From Calliopsis andreniformis (Eukaryota; Arthropoda; Insecta; Hymenoptera; Andrenidae), in NCBI RefSeq assembly GCF_051401765.1, contig NW_027480449.1, forward strand, positions 4,092,001-4,156,000: DNA of 64,000 nucleotides, read 5' to 3'. Under the pieces are notes generated by a model, which made no database searches, was not told the origin of the DNA, and was given only the letters and a program-made list of their open reading frames with translations. Within the stretch, counting starts at the first letter, position 1; every line of letters starts with the position of its first letter. Shown piece after piece: positions 63,801 to 64,000 of this stretch. A program made the position numbers and the translations under genes.

Positions 63801-64000
63801 TGAGTATTGAGGATTGAAGATTGAGGATTGAGGATTGGGTATTGATGGTTGAACATTGAGGATTGAGGATTGAGGATTGAGGATTGAGGACAGAGGATTG
63901 AGGATTGAGGACAGAGGATTGAAGATTGAATATTGATGATTGAAGGTTGAGGATTGAGGATTGAGGGTTGTGGATTCAGGACGAGGACTGAGGGTTGAGT
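60852..64000. repeat. Later copy of 54.2-57.3 kb, runs off the window
   Basis: This matches the region starting near 54,190 at offset 6,691 (GGACAG 54,201/60,892; GAGCATTG 55,084/61,775), then 6,684 (55,919/62,603; C cassette 56,434/63,118) and 6,705 at the very end, after three extra units near 63,885-63,915. It spans and preserves the junction between the two 2,514-bp copies. It continues past base 64,000. Confidence 0.86.
63077..63222 (+). repeat. Landmark cassette 34, type C
   Basis: Anchor at 63,118, offset 6,684 from cassette 31. Confidence 0.87.

Larger units (their letters stand above)
1..64000. repeat. 7-bp satellite array (GGATTGA)n, whole window
   Basis: The entire window is a head-to-tail array of a heptanucleotide, GGATTGA on the + strand. 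Both ends lie inside the array, so its true length is unknown and exceeds 64 kb. Most units are the consensus or differ by one base; common variants are AGATTGA, GTATTGA, CGATTGA, TGATTGA, GAATTGA, GGTTTGA, GGACTGA, GGGTTGA and GGATTCA. The 7-base phase holds even through the most divergent stretches, apart from scattered 6-base units such as GGATGA and GGACGA. The consensus has no C on the + strand, so strand asymmetry is extreme. No inverted segment (TCAATCC reading on the + strand) was seen. The longest pure runs are about 14 units, for example near 2,015-2,113, 6,720-6,815 and 7,160-7,257. Size, lack of genes and HOR structure suggest eukaryotic heterochromatic satellite DNA. That placement is inference. 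Confidence 0.97.

Noticed and set aside
1..64000. CRISPR array
   Set aside because: Direct repeats are 7 bp and contiguous, with no spacers, no 23-47-bp repeat and no cas genes.
1..64000. Telomere array
   Set aside because: The unit is not a known telomere repeat, the variants are too many and too ordered, and HORs are not a telomere feature. A subtelomeric location remains possible.
1..64000. CENP-B box or other known centromere motif
   Set aside because: I looked for a TTCG...CGGG-type box and found none. TTCGAGG occurs but lacks the rest of the motif.
1..64000. Inverted segments marking strand switches in the array
   Set aside because: No run of TCAATCC on the + strand was found; all units face the same way as far as I could read.

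Overview
The window is one uninterrupted head-to-tail satellite array. From base 1 to base 64,000 I could read every stretch as copies of one 7-bp unit, GGATTGA on the + strand (TCAATCC on the - strand), all in the same orientation. That is roughly 9,000 units. I found no unique sequence, no credible gene, no RNA gene, no transposon and no CRISPR array. The long reading frames on the - strand are by-products of the repeat. TCAATCC repeated contains no stop codon in any frame, and because 7 is not a multiple of 3, all three frames read the same heptapeptide, ILNPQSS, in different registers.

The array is a mosaic of unit variants (AGATTGA, GTATTGA, CGATTGA, TGATTGA, GGACTGA, GGATTCA and others) whose order recurs over long distances, giving nested higher-order repeats (HORs). 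Region by region: bases 1-5,760 recur at 19,910-25,660 (offset 19,909, then 19,902). Within the left third, three tandem HOR copies run at about 1,905-7,048, 7,049-12,996 and 12,997-17,775, with a fourth at about 21,814-26,660. A block of about 6.3 kb at 24,448-30,743 recurs in shortened form at 31,233-36,230. The middle holds an exact-looking 1,418-bp tandem duplication (38,660-41,530) and a 741-755-bp one (42,004-43,515). The right third has a 5.1-5.4-kb pair (45,575-50,930 and 51,000-55,890), a 2,514-bp tandem pair (53,405-58,420) and a later copy of that region at 60,852-64,000. A divergent 146-bp cassette containing TGGATAGAGATT occurs 34 times in a few subfamilies and is the best landmark for following the rearrangements.

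Organism: the sequence alone does not identify it. Array size, the HOR hierarchy, absence of genes over 64 kb and CG/TG alternation at equivalent positions favour constitutive heterochromatin (pericentromeric or subtelomeric satellite) of a eukaryote, probably one with CpG methylation. From memory, heptanucleotide repeats of similar composition also occur in some bacteria (for example cyanobacterial STRR elements), but as short tracts; a bacterial origin is therefore less likely, not excluded. There are no genes to work together. The biology here is repeat turnover by unequal exchange, amplification and conversion. All alignments were done by eye, so block edges are approximate, usually to within tens of bases.
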